In this document: piece after piece, positions 40,735 through 49,932 of the stretch
Layout of the letters: each line of letters begins with the position of its first letter
Numbering within the stretch: position 1 is the first letter of the stretch
Assembly (NCBI GenBank): GCA_903789495.1
Contig: CAIFEQ010000009.1
Coordinates: forward strand, 1-61,747
Source: an uncultured Erysipelotrichaceae bacterium
Lineage (GTDB): Bacteria; Bacillota_I; Bacilli_A; Erysipelotrichales; Erysipelotrichaceae
Length of the DNA: 61,747 nucleotides
Reading direction: 5' to 3'
Program-made: the position numbers and the translations under genes
Notes under the pieces: generated by a model
What the model saw: only the letters and a program-made list of their open reading frames with translations
Told to the model about the DNA's origin: nothing
Databases searched by the model: none

Positions 40735-41559
40735 TCAGTCCACCATGTCGTGCTTCAGCGGCAGCCACCTGAGGACGTCCTGGATATGGGCATCCCAGTA
40801 GTTCCAGTCATGCACGCCGGGATAATTATGGTATTCGATGTCCACGCCCAGTTCCTTCGCATAGGCCAGATAGGCTTCGCCGGCCGGACGCAGGAAATCG
40901 TCTTCGCCGATCGTGTGGTAGAGCTTCGGCAGGTCAGCCCCTTCGTCGACCCGCTTCTTCAGCACGACCCGCAGATCATTCTCGGTATCCTTCATGCTCA
41001 GATCGTCGCCCATGACCGCCTTCTGATAATTCTGCGGCATCTTTCTGGCGTGGGCTTCGTTCCTATCCCGGGAAGCCGCGGCCTTGTCCAAGGCGCCGGA
41101 CAGACTGGCGGCACAGGCGTACTGTTCCGGATGTTCCAGAGCTGCCCGGAAGGCCCCGTAGCCGCCCATGGAAAGACCGGCAATGAAGGTGTTCTCCCGC
41201 TTCGCGGACAGCGGGAAGAGCGTCTCGCAGAAGCGGGGCAGTTCTTCGGTAATATAGGTCAGATAGCGCTCGCCATGGACCATGTTCACATAGCTGCTGT
41301 TCTCGCCGCTGGGCATGACCACGGCGAGGCAGTTCTCATTGGCATAGCGGTAGATGTTGGCTAACAGTTCCCAGTCCAGGCAGTCGCCATAGCTGCCATG
41401 CAGCAGGTACAGCGTCTGGTACCGGGCACCCGGACGGTAGTACTGCGGGTGATTCTCGTTGAAGAGATGATCATCCGCACTGACCGTGGGCAGGACCACC
41501 ATGACCTTGGCATTCTTGGCCAGGCTGGCGGAGAAAAAGCTCAGATTGAGATTGGCCAT
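40735..41559 (-). CDS. Esterase (alpha/beta hydrolase, EstA type)
   Basis: A 274-aa cytosolic serine esterase. YLLHGSYGDCLDWELLA, FIAGLSMGGYGAFRAAL, IGEDDFLRP and GVHDWNYWD hold the active-site residues. It lies 57 bases after the permease gene, separated by a hairpin, and 17 bases before the next esterase. Intracellular deacylation of an imported acylated sugar is the simplest role. Confidence 0.9.
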   Translation of the reverse strand: MANLNLSFFSASLAKNAKVMVVLPTVSADDHLFNENHPQYYRPGARYQTLYLLHGSYGDCLDWELLANIYRYANENCLAVVMPSGENSSYVNMVHGERYLTYITEELPRFCETLFPLSAKRENTFIAGLSMGGYGAFRAALEHPEQYACAASLSGALDKAAASRDRNEAHARKMPQNYQKAVMGDDLSMKDTENDLRVVLKKRVDEGADLPKLYHTIGEDDFLRPAGEAYLAYAKELGVDIEYHNYPGVHDWNYWDAHIQDVLRWLPLKHDMVD

Positions 41560-41577
41560 AGAACTTCCTTTCCAGGC

Positions 41578-41606
41578 ACGGCCTGCCGCAGAAGCGGCGG
41601 CAGGGC
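41578..41606 (-). other. Intercistronic hairpin between permease and esterase genes
   Basis: Minus strand GCCCTGCCGC and GCGGCAGGC form a strong GC stem with no T run behind it. It may stabilise the upstream mRNA or tune esterase expression. Confidence 0.45.
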
Positions 41607-41616
41607 TTTGTGCTGA

Positions 41617-42636
41617 TTATTTGCGGAGCTTCTTGCCCTGCTTGACGAAGTCGACATAGACGGCGATCAGGATGATGATGCCCTTGGCGACCATCTGCCA
41701 GTAGCTGTCGATGCCGGCCAGGTTCAGGCCGTTGTTCATGACGCCGATCAGGAGGGCACCGATGATCGTGCCGCCGATGGAGCCGCGGCCGCCGCCCATG
41801 GAAGTACCGCCCAGCACAACGGCTGCGATGGCGTCCATTTCACCGCCGGAACCGACAGCCGGCTGACCGGAATACATCCGGGCCGTCAGGACAATGCCGG
41901 CCAGAGCGGCCATGATACCGGAGAAGGTATAGGTGAACCAGCGGACATGCTTGATGTTCACGCCGGAGAATTCGGCTGCCCGTTCATTGCCGCCGACCGC
42001 AAAGATATGCCGGCCCATCTGGGTCCGGTTCAGGATATACCAGACGAAGATCAGGATCACGATCAGGTAGACCAGCGGCATCGGGATGACCCCGAAGGCA
42101 AAGCCGGCGCCCAGGAAGATGAAATCCGGATCAGTCAGACGGATCGGCTGAGCCCCGGTCCAGACGTAGGCGATACCCTGGCAGATGCACTGCAGGGCAT
42201 AGGTGACGATGAAGGGCGGCAGGCCGGTGCGGTAGATAATCGTGCCGTTGAGGAAACCGACGGCGGCGCCGACTGCCAGCGCGAACAGGATCGCCAGAGG
42301 AATCGAGAAACCGTAGTTGACCAGACTGGTCGCCACGACCACGGAGGACAGTGAGATGACGGCACCGGCCGACAGATCGATGCCGCCGGCGATGAGGATC
42401 ATCGTAATGGCGCAGGCGACATACAGGTTGGTCGAGATCTGCCGCAGCACACTGATCAGGTTGCTGGCGGTCAGAAACTGCGGCGTATTGATCTGAACGA
42501 CGGTGCACAGGATGATGAGTCCGATGATGATGCCGCCGTTGCGGCGGATATAGGCAATGACGGGATTGTCACTCGTCTTCAGGACGTGCACCAGCCCGTT
42601 TTCCTTCTTTTCTTCTTTCTTTTCTTCGTTTTCCAT
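41617..42636 (-). CDS. Ribose-type sugar ABC transporter permease
   Basis: A 339-aa membrane protein of the RbsC/BPD_transp_2 family with about ten helices. FLTASNLISVLRQISTNLYVACAITMILIAGGIDLSAGAVISL is the diagnostic start and GREMDAIAAVVLGGTSMGGGRGS (here GSGGEMDAIAAVVLGG) the EAA-like loop. It forms the channel for the ATPase encoded upstream, 2 bases away. The charged N-terminus MENEEKKEEKKENG is unusual but probably cytosolic. Confidence 0.94.
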   Translation of the reverse strand: MENEEKKEEKKENGLVHVLKTSDNPVIAYIRRNGGIIIGLIILCTVVQINTPQFLTASNLISVLRQISTNLYVACAITMILIAGGIDLSAGAVISLSSVVVATSLVNYGFSIPLAILFALAVGAAVGFLNGTIIYRTGLPPFIVTYALQCICQGIAYVWTGAQPIRLTDPDFIFLGAGFAFGVIPMPLVYLIVILIFVWYILNRTQMGRHIFAVGGNERAAEFSGVNIKHVRWFTYTFSGIMAALAGIVLTARMYSGQPAVGSGGEMDAIAAVVLGGTSMGGGRGSIGGTIIGALLIGVMNNGLNLAGIDSYWQMVAKGIIILIAVYVDFVKQGKKLRK

Positions 42637-42638
42637 AG

Positions 42639-44123
42639 TCAGATATTCACCGCATTCTTCATGATGGTGACCTGATCGGCTTCGGTATGGTCGAGGACAG
42701 CGGAGATCTCGCCGCTGCGCATGACGACGACCCGATCGCTCATGCCGATGATTTCCGGCATTTCCGAGGACACCATGATGATCGATACGCCTTTCTTTGC
42801 CAGTTCATTGATGATGCTGTAGATTTCCGCCTTGGCCCCGACATCGATGCCGCGGGTCGGCTCGTCAAGAATCAGGATCTGGGGATTGGCTGCCAGCCAG
42901 CTGGCGATGACCACCTTCTGCTGGTTGCCGCCGGACAGGTTGCCGACCAGCTGCTGCAGGCTCGGCGTCCGGATCGACAGTTCTTCCCGGTATTGCTCGG
43001 CGATCTCGGTTTCCTTCTTATGGTCGACACCGCCGCGGTGAATGAACTCGCTGAGGATCTTGAAGGTCTCATTGAACTGCACGCTCATTTCGGGGAAGAT
43101 GCCTTCCTCACGCCGGTTCTCGGGGACATAGCCGATACCGGCGGCCAGGGCGTCCTTGCTGGAGGTGATCTCGACCGGCTTGCCGTTGATGAGGATCTCG
43201 CCGGAGTCCTTGGGATCCATGCCGAAGATGGCCCGCATCGTTTCCGTACGGCCGGCCCCGACCAGACCCGAGAAGCCCAGGACCTCGCCGCGGCGCAGGT
43301 CGAAACTCACATCATGTACCTTGGCATTGGAAAGATGCTTCACTTCCATCACGACATCCTGACTGGTGCAGTAGTCGCGGCTGTAATAATTGTCGATATG
43401 GCGGCCGACCATCAGTTCGATCAGTTCGTCGACGCTGGTGTCTTTGACGTTGCGGGTAGCGACATACTTGCCATCCCGGAACACGGAGACGCGGTCGGCG
43501 ATCTGGTTCAGCTCCGACATGCGGTGCGAGATGTAGATGATGCCGATGCCTTCCTTCTTCAGCTCGCGGATCGTGTCGAACAGGGCATCGACTTCCTTAT
43601 CGGAAAGCGATGAAGTCGGTTCGTCCATGACGATGATCTGCGCCTTGCTGTAGGTGGCACGGATGATCTCGACCATCTGCTGCTGGGCGATGTTCAGGGA
43701 GCCGACCTTATCGGTAGCCTTCAGATTCATGTGGAAGGAATCCAGCAGTTCCTGGGTCTTCTGGATCATGGAACGCATGTCGACCCGCCACCTGCTGCCT
43801 TCCTCATTGCCGAGGAACACGTTTTCGGCAATGGTCATTTCCGGGACCAGGACAATCTCCTGGTGGATGATGCTGATGCCGTATTTCTGGGCATCCTTGA
43901 CGGAGTTGATCTCGGCCTTTTCGCCATTGATGTAGATCTCGCCGCCATCCTTGGTATAAATGCCCCCCAGTACTTTGATGAGGGTAGATTTCCCGGCGCC
44001 GTTTTCACCAAGAAGTGCATGGACCTCCCCTTTGTGGAGGTCCATGTGCACATCATCGAGCGCGTGAACGCCAGGGAAATACTTGTGAATCCCATTCATT
44101 TCCAGAAGAAACGGTTCACTCAA
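42639..44123 (-). CDS. Ribose-type sugar ABC transporter ATP-binding protein
   Basis: A 494-aa double ABC ATPase. Half one has Walker A GENGAGKSTLIK and signature GSLNIAQQQMVEI (divergent from LSGGQ) with DEPTSSL. Half two has a degenerate Walker A, GLVGAGRTETMR, and a proper LSGGNQQKVVIA signature with DEPTRGID. This asymmetry is normal for RbsA/XylG/MglA. It couples ATP hydrolysis to import of a monosaccharide; the sugar cannot be named. Confidence 0.95.
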   Translation of the reverse strand: MSEPFLLEMNGIHKYFPGVHALDDVHMDLHKGEVHALLGENGAGKSTLIKVLGGIYTKDGGEIYINGEKAEINSVKDAQKYGISIIHQEIVLVPEMTIAENVFLGNEEGSRWRVDMRSMIQKTQELLDSFHMNLKATDKVGSLNIAQQQMVEIIRATYSKAQIIVMDEPTSSLSDKEVDALFDTIRELKKEGIGIIYISHRMSELNQIADRVSVFRDGKYVATRNVKDTSVDELIELMVGRHIDNYYSRDYCTSQDVVMEVKHLSNAKVHDVSFDLRRGEVLGFSGLVGAGRTETMRAIFGMDPKDSGEILINGKPVEITSSKDALAAGIGYVPENRREEGIFPEMSVQFNETFKILSEFIHRGGVDHKKETEIAEQYREELSIRTPSLQQLVGNLSGGNQQKVVIASWLAANPQILILDEPTRGIDVGAKAEIYSIINELAKKGVSIIMVSSEMPEIIGMSDRVVVMRSGEISAVLDHTEADQVTIMKNAVNI

Positions 44124-44173
44124 GGTATTTCCCTCCTTACTCAGCTGTTAATGAAGATCAGATGAAGAACAGA

Positions 44174-45160
44174 TCAGTGCCACTGCGTCACATCGTATTC
44201 GTCGATGTTCTCCTGGCTGATGATGAAGCAGGGGATTGCCACGTCTTCGACTTCTTCGCCGTTGACCAGCTTTTGCAGGGCATTGAAGCATTCCTGACCG
44301 ATGGTGATCGGGGACTGAGCAGCCGTAGCCATCAGACCGCCATCCTTGATGGAAGCCTGGCCATCCGGCGAACCGTCAACCGACACGACAACGATGTCAT
44401 CCCGGCCGGCCGACTGGCAGGAACCGAGGGCGATCAGACCGCAGGTATCGTTCAGACCGAAGATGAACTTCAGATCCGGATAGACCTGCAGGGCATCATC
44501 GACCTTGGACAGCACTTCGCTGCTGGTGGAAATGGCCGCGTCTTCCACGATCTCGAAGTTGTCATTCAGATTTTCCGTCAGACCCTTGACACGGGAGACC
44601 ACGGATTCCGCCTTCGGGTTATCGATGATCATCATCTGGCCGCCGTCCGGATACTTTTCATTCAGGTATTCGGCATCGAGCTGACCGGCGCTGTAGTTAT
44701 CCGAGGCGATGTAGCATTCGACATACTCCTGATCGGTGCAGGCCGAGTCATAGTTGATGACCTTGACGCCCTTCTCCTGGCAGAGTTCGAGGATCGGCAG
44801 GATGCCATCCTGGGAAACCGGGCAGAGAATCAGATAGTTGATGCCGGCGTTGATCATGTCTTCGCAGAGGTTGATCTGCTTGGCGTTGTCCCCGTTGCCG
44901 TCGCCGGACTGGAATTCCCAGCCCTGCTCATCGCAGAGTTCCTTGACCGTGTCGCGGACAGCGATCTGGAACGGGTCAGTCGGGTTCATGGCGGTGAAGC
45001 CGACCTTGACTGCCGCGGTTTCCGTGCTGCCGCTGCTGGCTGCTGTGGATGAGGCCTCAGCAGAAGCGGATGAGGTCGAAGTGGAGCTCGAGCTGCTGCA
45101 GGCGCCGAGACTGAAGACCAGAATGCTTGCGAGTAAACCCTTTGTCAGACGATGTTTCAT
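44174..45160 (-). CDS. Sugar ABC transporter substrate-binding lipoprotein
   Basis: A 328-aa type I periplasmic-binding-like lipoprotein. VFSLGAC is the lipobox, followed by a Ser/Thr/Ala linker to about residue 48 and a ligand domain beginning VKVGFTAMNPTDPFQIAVRD. The pattern resembles RbsB/GGBP proteins. It captures sugar outside the membrane for the adjacent RbsA/RbsC-type pair. AAGGAGGAAAG gives a strong ribosome binding site. Confidence 0.93.
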   Translation of the reverse strand: MKHRLTKGLLASILVFSLGACSSSSSTSTSSASAEASSTAASSGSTETAAVKVGFTAMNPTDPFQIAVRDTVKELCDEQGWEFQSGDGNGDNAKQINLCEDMINAGINYLILCPVSQDGILPILELCQEKGVKVINYDSACTDQEYVECYIASDNYSAGQLDAEYLNEKYPDGGQMMIIDNPKAESVVSRVKGLTENLNDNFEIVEDAAISTSSEVLSKVDDALQVYPDLKFIFGLNDTCGLIALGSCQSAGRDDIVVVSVDGSPDGQASIKDGGLMATAAQSPITIGQECFNALQKLVNGEEVEDVAIPCFIISQENIDEYDVTQWH

Positions 45161-45209
45161 GGTGTTCTTCTTTCCTCCTTATAGAACGTGAGAATACCGT
45201 TTATGCCGT

Positions 45210-45593
45210 TCAGCCAAGATACTGGCTGTATTCAATCTTTTCCCCATTCGGTCCCAGGATCGTGAAGTACTTCGTACCCTTGGACCAGAAGTCATTGACA
45301 TGCAGACCGCCATCCAGGATGGTCATCCCCTGGCGCAGCGCCTGGCGGTAGTCCTCTTCCACATCGCGCGAATTCAGTGCAATGTGATCGACCGCCCCCG
45401 CCCGGCCGGCCGCCGTATCCAGGGGATAGACCTCCAGGACCACACCGGCCAGTTCCAGGAACCAGACTTTTTCCTGTTCCGTATTGCGCTGGTAGACGAC
45501 GGAAAAGCCCAGCTGCTGGTAGAACTGCAATGTTTTCTCGACGTCTGCAGTGGGAATCCCGATATGCTGCAGACCAATGATGTTTTCCCTCAT
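45210..45593 (-). CDS. VOC-family (glyoxalase-like) protein
   Basis: A 127-aa vicinal-oxygen-chelate protein with two babbab modules: LQHIGIPTADVEKTLQFYQQLGF and VDHIALNSRDVEEDYRQAL, with metal-ligand candidates H9 and E near VVLEVYPL. First gene of the sugar operon. It could be an epimerase, isomerase or lyase acting on the imported compound. GGGGGAAAGAC sets the start at 45593; an upstream in-frame start is not supported. Confidence 0.85.
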   Translation of the reverse strand: MRENIIGLQHIGIPTADVEKTLQFYQQLGFSVVYQRNTEQEKVWFLELAGVVLEVYPLDTAAGRAGAVDHIALNSRDVEEDYRQALRQGMTILDGGLHVNDFWSKGTKYFTILGPNGEKIEYSQYLG

Positions 45594-45735
45594 GTCTTTC
45601 CCCCGGATTCTTGTTGGCAATAAGAAAAACCCGCTAAGCATTCCGCTTCTGGATCGGATCTGGTTGGTCTGGATCAGCGCAGGTCGGCTGCTTCAGCAGA
45701 GTTCGGCAGTACTGTGGAAGAATTATTAATCCTTT

Positions 45736-45751
45736 ACGCAAACGTTTAACT
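45736..45751. promoter_or_regulatory. LacI-family operator
   Basis: TACGCAAACGTTTAAC contains the palindromic core AAACGTTT with the central CG typical of LacI/RbsR sites. It lies about 13-28 bases downstream of the -10 box, where bound repressor would block elongation or initiation. Confidence 0.6.
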
Positions 45752-45763
45752 GTATGCGCTTTC

Positions 45764-45791
45764 ATAGTATCACGGTCTCTATGTTTGTCAA
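45764..45791 (-). promoter_or_regulatory. Promoter of the sugar ABC/esterase operon
   Basis: Minus strand TTGACA (45786-45791) and TACTAT (45764-45769), 16 bases apart, giving a leader of about 160 bases before the VOC gene. Confidence 0.75.
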
Positions 45792-45881
45792 ACCCAAATT
45801 TTATTAATTTTTTCTCATTGCCCGGAAAGGCCGGCATAAGCCCGCCGGAGGGAACATGCATCCATGCCTGCCGGAAGACGG

Positions 45882-45917
45882 AAAAACCGGCCTGTCCCTG
45901 GCAGGACAGTGCCGGCT
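45882..45917 (-). terminator. Terminator of the amidohydrolase operon
   Basis: Minus strand GCCGGCACTGTCC...GGACAGGCCGG followed by TTTTT, about 20 bases after the stop at 45940. The remainder of 45594-45939 holds the sugar-operon promoter and leader and no gene. Confidence 0.88.
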
Positions 45918-45939
45918 TTCCTCACCCGCTCAGGAGGAG

Positions 45940-47241
45940 TCAGAGCGTGTTCTTGTAGATGGTGCCGTCCTTCATGATCAGCTTCATGTTGTTCACGTCG
46001 CAGAGGATCTCCACATTCTCCAGCGGATTGCCCTCGACGACCAGCAGGTCGGCATAGGAATCCTTTTCCAGCAGGCCGATCTTGCCGTCCGGATACGGAT
46101 TCTGGTAGGTGGTCATCTTGACGACTTCATTGAAGTTGCCGGTAATGGCCTTCAGGCTTTCGTAGGAACCGAAGTAGTAGTTGAAGCGGTGCAGGTCGGC
46201 CAGCTGGCGGTCAGCCGGTTCATCCTGGGCGCATTCTTCCCGGATCACATCGGTACCGAACAGGAACTTCAGATGATACTTGTTGATGAGTTCGGCCTCG
46301 TGCTCCAGGCCCTTCTTCATCATCTCCAGGGTCGGCTTGGCCTTGTTGGGCGTGCTGCCAAGCAGGGTCGGCCGGCCTTTGGAGTGGTGGACCGGCAGAC
46401 CGCCGTTGCCGCCGAACTGCGGGCAGACGCAGACCCAGATACCTTTGTCCTGAATCTCCTTGGCGTTGTCTTCATCCATCAGGGTGGCGTGTTCGAAGCT
46501 CATGACGCCGGCTTCGGCAGCCCGGTGCATGGCGGCCGGCGTATAGATATGGGCCATGACATAGGTGCCGTAGTCTGCAGCAGCCTGCACGGCGGCCTTC
46601 ATCTCTTCCAGCGTGAACTGGGTGGTGTAGAGAGGATCAAAGTAGCTGGCCATGCCGCCGGAGGCCATGATCTTGATCTGGCTGGCCCCCAGGAAGAGCT
46701 GCTGCCGGACGGTCTTCAGGACTTCCGGAACGCCGTCGCAGGTGACGAACATGCCGGTGCGCATCAGCGGGGCGGTATGGACGCCATGCCAGACCTCATC
46801 GGAGTAGTAGCAGCGCACATCCGCGTGGCCGCAGGTCTGGGAGATCATCGCGTTGGAGGGATAGATCCGGGGACCCTTGACCATGCCGTTGTCGATGCAG
46901 GTCTTCAGGCCGACCGTCTCGCCGCCGGCATCCCGGATGGTGGTGAAGCCCCGCATGAGCATCTCTTCGGCGTAGCGGGCCGAGCGGATCGCGAATTCGT
47001 CGTTCCGCATCACCGCCAGCACCGGGATCGGGGCGGACTGGGAGACATGGACATGGGAGTCAATCAGCCCCGGCATGATGGTCTTGCCGGTGATGTCAAT
47101 GACCTGATCAAAACCTTCTGCCGAGAAGTCACCCGTGAAGATGTCGGTGACCTTGTTGTCCGTGATGACAACGTTGACGCCTTCCTTGAGATGTTCGCTC
47201 TTGCCGTCAAACAGAGAACCGTGTGTGAATACTGTCTTCAT
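45940..47241 (-). CDS. Amidohydrolase family protein (prolidase/imidazolonepropionase-like)
   Basis: A 433-aa metal-dependent hydrolase. KTIMPGLIDSHVHVS holds the HxH metal site, SQIKIMASGGMAS the probable carboxylated lysine, YVMAHIYTPAAMHRAAEAGVMSFEHATLMD the two histidines and LLFGTD-like FLFGTDVIR the final aspartate. Close family members are Xaa-Pro dipeptidases or aminoacyl-amide hydrolases. It follows a YfcC-type carrier, so it probably hydrolyses the imported compound. Confidence 0.9.
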   Translation of the reverse strand: MKTVFTHGSLFDGKSEHLKEGVNVVITDNKVTDIFTGDFSAEGFDQVIDITGKTIMPGLIDSHVHVSQSAPIPVLAVMRNDEFAIRSARYAEEMLMRGFTTIRDAGGETVGLKTCIDNGMVKGPRIYPSNAMISQTCGHADVRCYYSDEVWHGVHTAPLMRTGMFVTCDGVPEVLKTVRQQLFLGASQIKIMASGGMASYFDPLYTTQFTLEEMKAAVQAAADYGTYVMAHIYTPAAMHRAAEAGVMSFEHATLMDEDNAKEIQDKGIWVCVCPQFGGNGGLPVHHSKGRPTLLGSTPNKAKPTLEMMKKGLEHEAELINKYHLKFLFGTDVIREECAQDEPADRQLADLHRFNYYFGSYESLKAITGNFNEVVKMTTYQNPYPDGKIGLLEKDSYADLLVVEGNPLENVEILCDVNNMKLIMKDGTIYKNTL

Positions 47242-47260
47242 AGCTTGCCTTCTTTCCTTA

Positions 47261-48655
47261 TCACAGACCTGTCCAGCCTGCCGTACCCATGAAATACAGA
47301 CCGATATAGCAGTAGGCCAGGATGATCAGCACCAGCGGCATGACCCACTTGATGTACTTGTCGAAGGGAACCTTGGCCATTTCCAGACCGCCTAACAGCG
47401 TGCCGTGGACCGGGCAGACCAGATTGGTAACCGCATCACCGAACTTGAAGGCCGAGACCCCGATCTGCATCGGAATGCTCAGAGCATCGCACATCGGCTG
47501 AATGATCGGGCAGAGGATGGCGACCTTGGCAGAAGCGGACGGAATGAGCAGGTTGATGAGGGTGACGACCACCGAGATGCCGATCGCGGCCAGGCCGGCG
47601 CCGACATTGCGCAGCGGCAGGCAGAAGGTATAGACGATGGTATGCAGGATGTTGCCCTGGCTCATGACCAGCGACATCGAGTTGGCAATGCCGATGATCA
47701 GGCAGACAAACGCCATGCCGGAAACACCTTTGGCAAATTCACTGCAGATCTTATTGCCGTTCCAGCCGGCAATCCAGCCCATCACGAAGCTGTTGATGAT
47801 GCAGATGGCGGGCAGCACTTCCTGCCCATAGCCCAGCTTGGTGGTGAAGAAGACGACAACGATCGGCTGTACGAAATACAGTACGGTGATCCAGATGGAA
47901 CGGGCATCCAGCCTGGTTTCCGCAACCACGGAGCCTTCCTGCTGCTCCAGATCGTTGTACCAGTCCTCGACCGGCAGCACAGAATTATGCGGATCCTTGT
48001 GGACCTTGCGGGCATAGCGCCAGATGTACAGCGTGGTGATGATCCAGATCGGGATCTCCATCACCATCCGCAGACCGAAGCCGGAATAGATGGGCACATC
48101 CATCATCAGCTGCGGCAGCATCACCTGAGTCGGTGAACTGGCGCAGGCCATCATCATGGTCACGATGATCAGCGAGAAGCCGATCAGCGGATCCAGCTTC
48201 AGCTTGCGGGCAATCATCAGCCCGATCGGAACCATGGCGATGATGTAGTCGCCGGCCGCGAAGCAGCCGAAGACACAGAAGACCAGCGACAGCACCGGAA
48301 TCAGGACATCAACCCCCTTGTCCTGCAGCTTGTAGATGGCCGCGTCGATGCAGCGGTCAATCGCCTTGGAGCCCAGAGCAATCTGCGTAACGCCGCCCAT
48401 GGCAAACAGGGTGGCAATGATCTTGCCCGAGTTGACGATGCCCTGCATGATCAGGCACAGGGCTTGCCAGGGATTGACCGGCGTCTGATAGCCGAGATAC
48501 GAGAACTCGGTGCCGATCAGCTTGCCGGTTTCCGGATCGGTGGCAAACTGACCGGCCGGCACGATGTAGGTCAGCAGGCTCATGACCAGCAGCAGAATCA
48601 GGATCACGAGCATCAGATGAGGCATACTTCTCTTTTTCTTTTTTGTTTCAGACAT
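47261..48655 (-). CDS. YfcC-family carrier (DcuC/AbgT-like anion or peptide transporter)
   Basis: A 464-aa membrane protein of about twelve helices. LLTYIVPAGQF near residue 27, IPLLSLVFCVFGCFAAGDYIIAMVPIG and NLLIPSASAKVAILCPIIQP match the YfcC/DcuC family, which carries arginine/ornithine, dicarboxylates or short peptides. A charged MSETKKKKR precedes the first helix. GAGGAG sets the start. It is followed after 19 bases by the amidohydrolase. Confidence 0.88.
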   Translation of the reverse strand: MSETKKKKRSMPHLMLVILILLLVMSLLTYIVPAGQFATDPETGKLIGTEFSYLGYQTPVNPWQALCLIMQGIVNSGKIIATLFAMGGVTQIALGSKAIDRCIDAAIYKLQDKGVDVLIPVLSLVFCVFGCFAAGDYIIAMVPIGLMIARKLKLDPLIGFSLIIVTMMMACASSPTQVMLPQLMMDVPIYSGFGLRMVMEIPIWIITTLYIWRYARKVHKDPHNSVLPVEDWYNDLEQQEGSVVAETRLDARSIWITVLYFVQPIVVVFFTTKLGYGQEVLPAICIINSFVMGWIAGWNGNKICSEFAKGVSGMAFVCLIIGIANSMSLVMSQGNILHTIVYTFCLPLRNVGAGLAAIGISVVVTLINLLIPSASAKVAILCPIIQPMCDALSIPMQIGVSAFKFGDAVTNLVCPVHGTLLGGLEMAKVPFDKYIKWVMPLVLIILAYCYIGLYFMGTAGWTGL

Positions 48656-48785
48656 GTTCTATCTCCTCAAACAGAGACAGAATTCAGGTCTTCGCCATGC
48701 AGTGCTAACTTCAATCTAACGGCCGTTTTACAGCCAGACAAGTGCGAAATCCCGGCCCGATATTGCGGGATCTTGGATGTCCGTC

Positions 48786-48817
48786 AAAAAAGCTTTCCAG
48801 CCCGCGGGCGGAAAGCT
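48786..48817 (-). terminator. Terminator after the AraC-family gene
   Basis: Minus strand AGCTTTCC-GCCCGCGGGC-GGAAAGCT followed by TTTTTT, 113 bases after the stop at 48930. The rest of 48656-48929 is the yfcC-type gene's leader and contains no gene. Confidence 0.85.
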
Positions 48818-48929
48818 ATGGTAAGGGCGTAGACAGAATTCAGAATGCCATGCAGAGTCATTCTGTTTCTGCTTTCCCGCAGCCGTTTCCGGCTGTCTGT
48901 TATGCATGCATATCGCGGTTCCGCATTCT

Positions 48930-49805
48930 TTATCTGCCTTTTCCCTGACTCCCCTCAGAAATTCGGGAAGACCCGCGGAACTGTGAGGGTGTCATGCCGA
49001 CATAGGCAGTAAAGAAACGGTAGAATCCGCTGTAGCTGTTAAACCCGACGGCTGCAGCGATTTCTTTTTCGTTCAGCTCGGTTTCCTTCAGCAGACGTCG
49101 GGAGATGATCGCCCGCCGGGAATCCAGCAGTTCCCGGAAGGTGCGGCCGGTAGCCTTCTTCAGCAGAGCCGACAGATAGTCGGGATGATAGTGGATCCGG
49201 GCGGCGTAGTCCTTCAGCGAGGCCGTCGCATAGTTTTCCCGGATGTACTTCAGGATCTCGCCGACAAAGCTGGCGCTGATCTGTTCTGACAGGGGTTCAA
49301 ATTCCTGCACCGGGCTGCGGGCCACCGTAGCAGTCAGGCGGGTCAGATCCATCTGCAGGACATGCAGCGGCTCCTGCCTGCGGGCATCCTGCAGCAGCAC
49401 TTCCATATGCAGCACGATATCCCGGTTCTCCGGGGCATGGAAGACAAAGTTATGACCATGCAGCTTCCCCAGCAGGCGCCGGGTGCTGATCCGCCGGCGG
49501 TACAGGAAAGTCAGATCCTCAGCCAGCACGGGTTCAAAGCGGTCCAGGCTGACCTGCACGAGGCAGACATCCGCCGCCGAGGCTACCGCTGCCGTTTCGA
49601 TCCGGGCCTCACAGCCGAACATCAGGATGTCCCCGCTGACCGTAAAGGTCATCCCGCCGTTGTTCTCGGTGGTATTGATATAGGTCACCACGCCATCGGA
49701 ATTGTACAGAAAAGCCAGGGCCCGGGGGCCGATCTGAAACACATCGCCCTGCCGCAGGGTACACACCCGGATGGCACGGCTCTGATAGAGCAGTTCTTCT
49801 GTCAT
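48930..49805 (-). CDS. AraC-family transcriptional regulator
   Basis: A 291-aa regulator. Residues 1-110 form a cupin-like sensor with RQGDVFQIGPRALAFLYNSDG and a following beta barrel. The C-terminal 100 residues carry two helix-turn-helices: SLKDYAARIHYHPDYLSALLKKATG and NEKEIAAAVGFNSYSGFYRFFTAYVGMTPSQFR. Divergent spacing from and position upstream of the carrier/amidohydrolase operon suggests it activates those genes. Confidence 0.92.
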   Translation of the reverse strand: MTEELLYQSRAIRVCTLRQGDVFQIGPRALAFLYNSDGVVTYINTTENNGGMTFTVSGDILMFGCEARIETAAVASAADVCLVQVSLDRFEPVLAEDLTFLYRRRISTRRLLGKLHGHNFVFHAPENRDIVLHMEVLLQDARRQEPLHVLQMDLTRLTATVARSPVQEFEPLSEQISASFVGEILKYIRENYATASLKDYAARIHYHPDYLSALLKKATGRTFRELLDSRRAIISRRLLKETELNEKEIAAAVGFNSYSGFYRFFTAYVGMTPSQFRGSSRISEGSQGKGR

Positions 49806-49892
49806 CCCTTTCACAGATAGCAGGATTTGGCGATTTCTTCAACTTCTGCTCCCTGGTTTTCAGCATGCCTGCATAGCCGTCTGAGAGCACAG

Positions 49893-49919
49893 AAAAACCT
49901 GACTGCATGGGCAGTCAGG
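49893..49919 (-). terminator. Terminator of the biotin-dependent decarboxylase operon
   Basis: Minus strand CCTGACTGC-CCAT-GCAGTCAGG followed by TTTTT, 14 bases after the carrier stop. Confidence 0.9.
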
Positions 49920-49932
49920 CTTCTGTCAGTAT

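Noticed and set aside
49288-49303. GGTTCAAATTCCTGCACC resembling a tRNA T-loop
   Set aside because: It lies inside the AraC-family coding sequence and no acceptor or anticodon stem can be formed around it.
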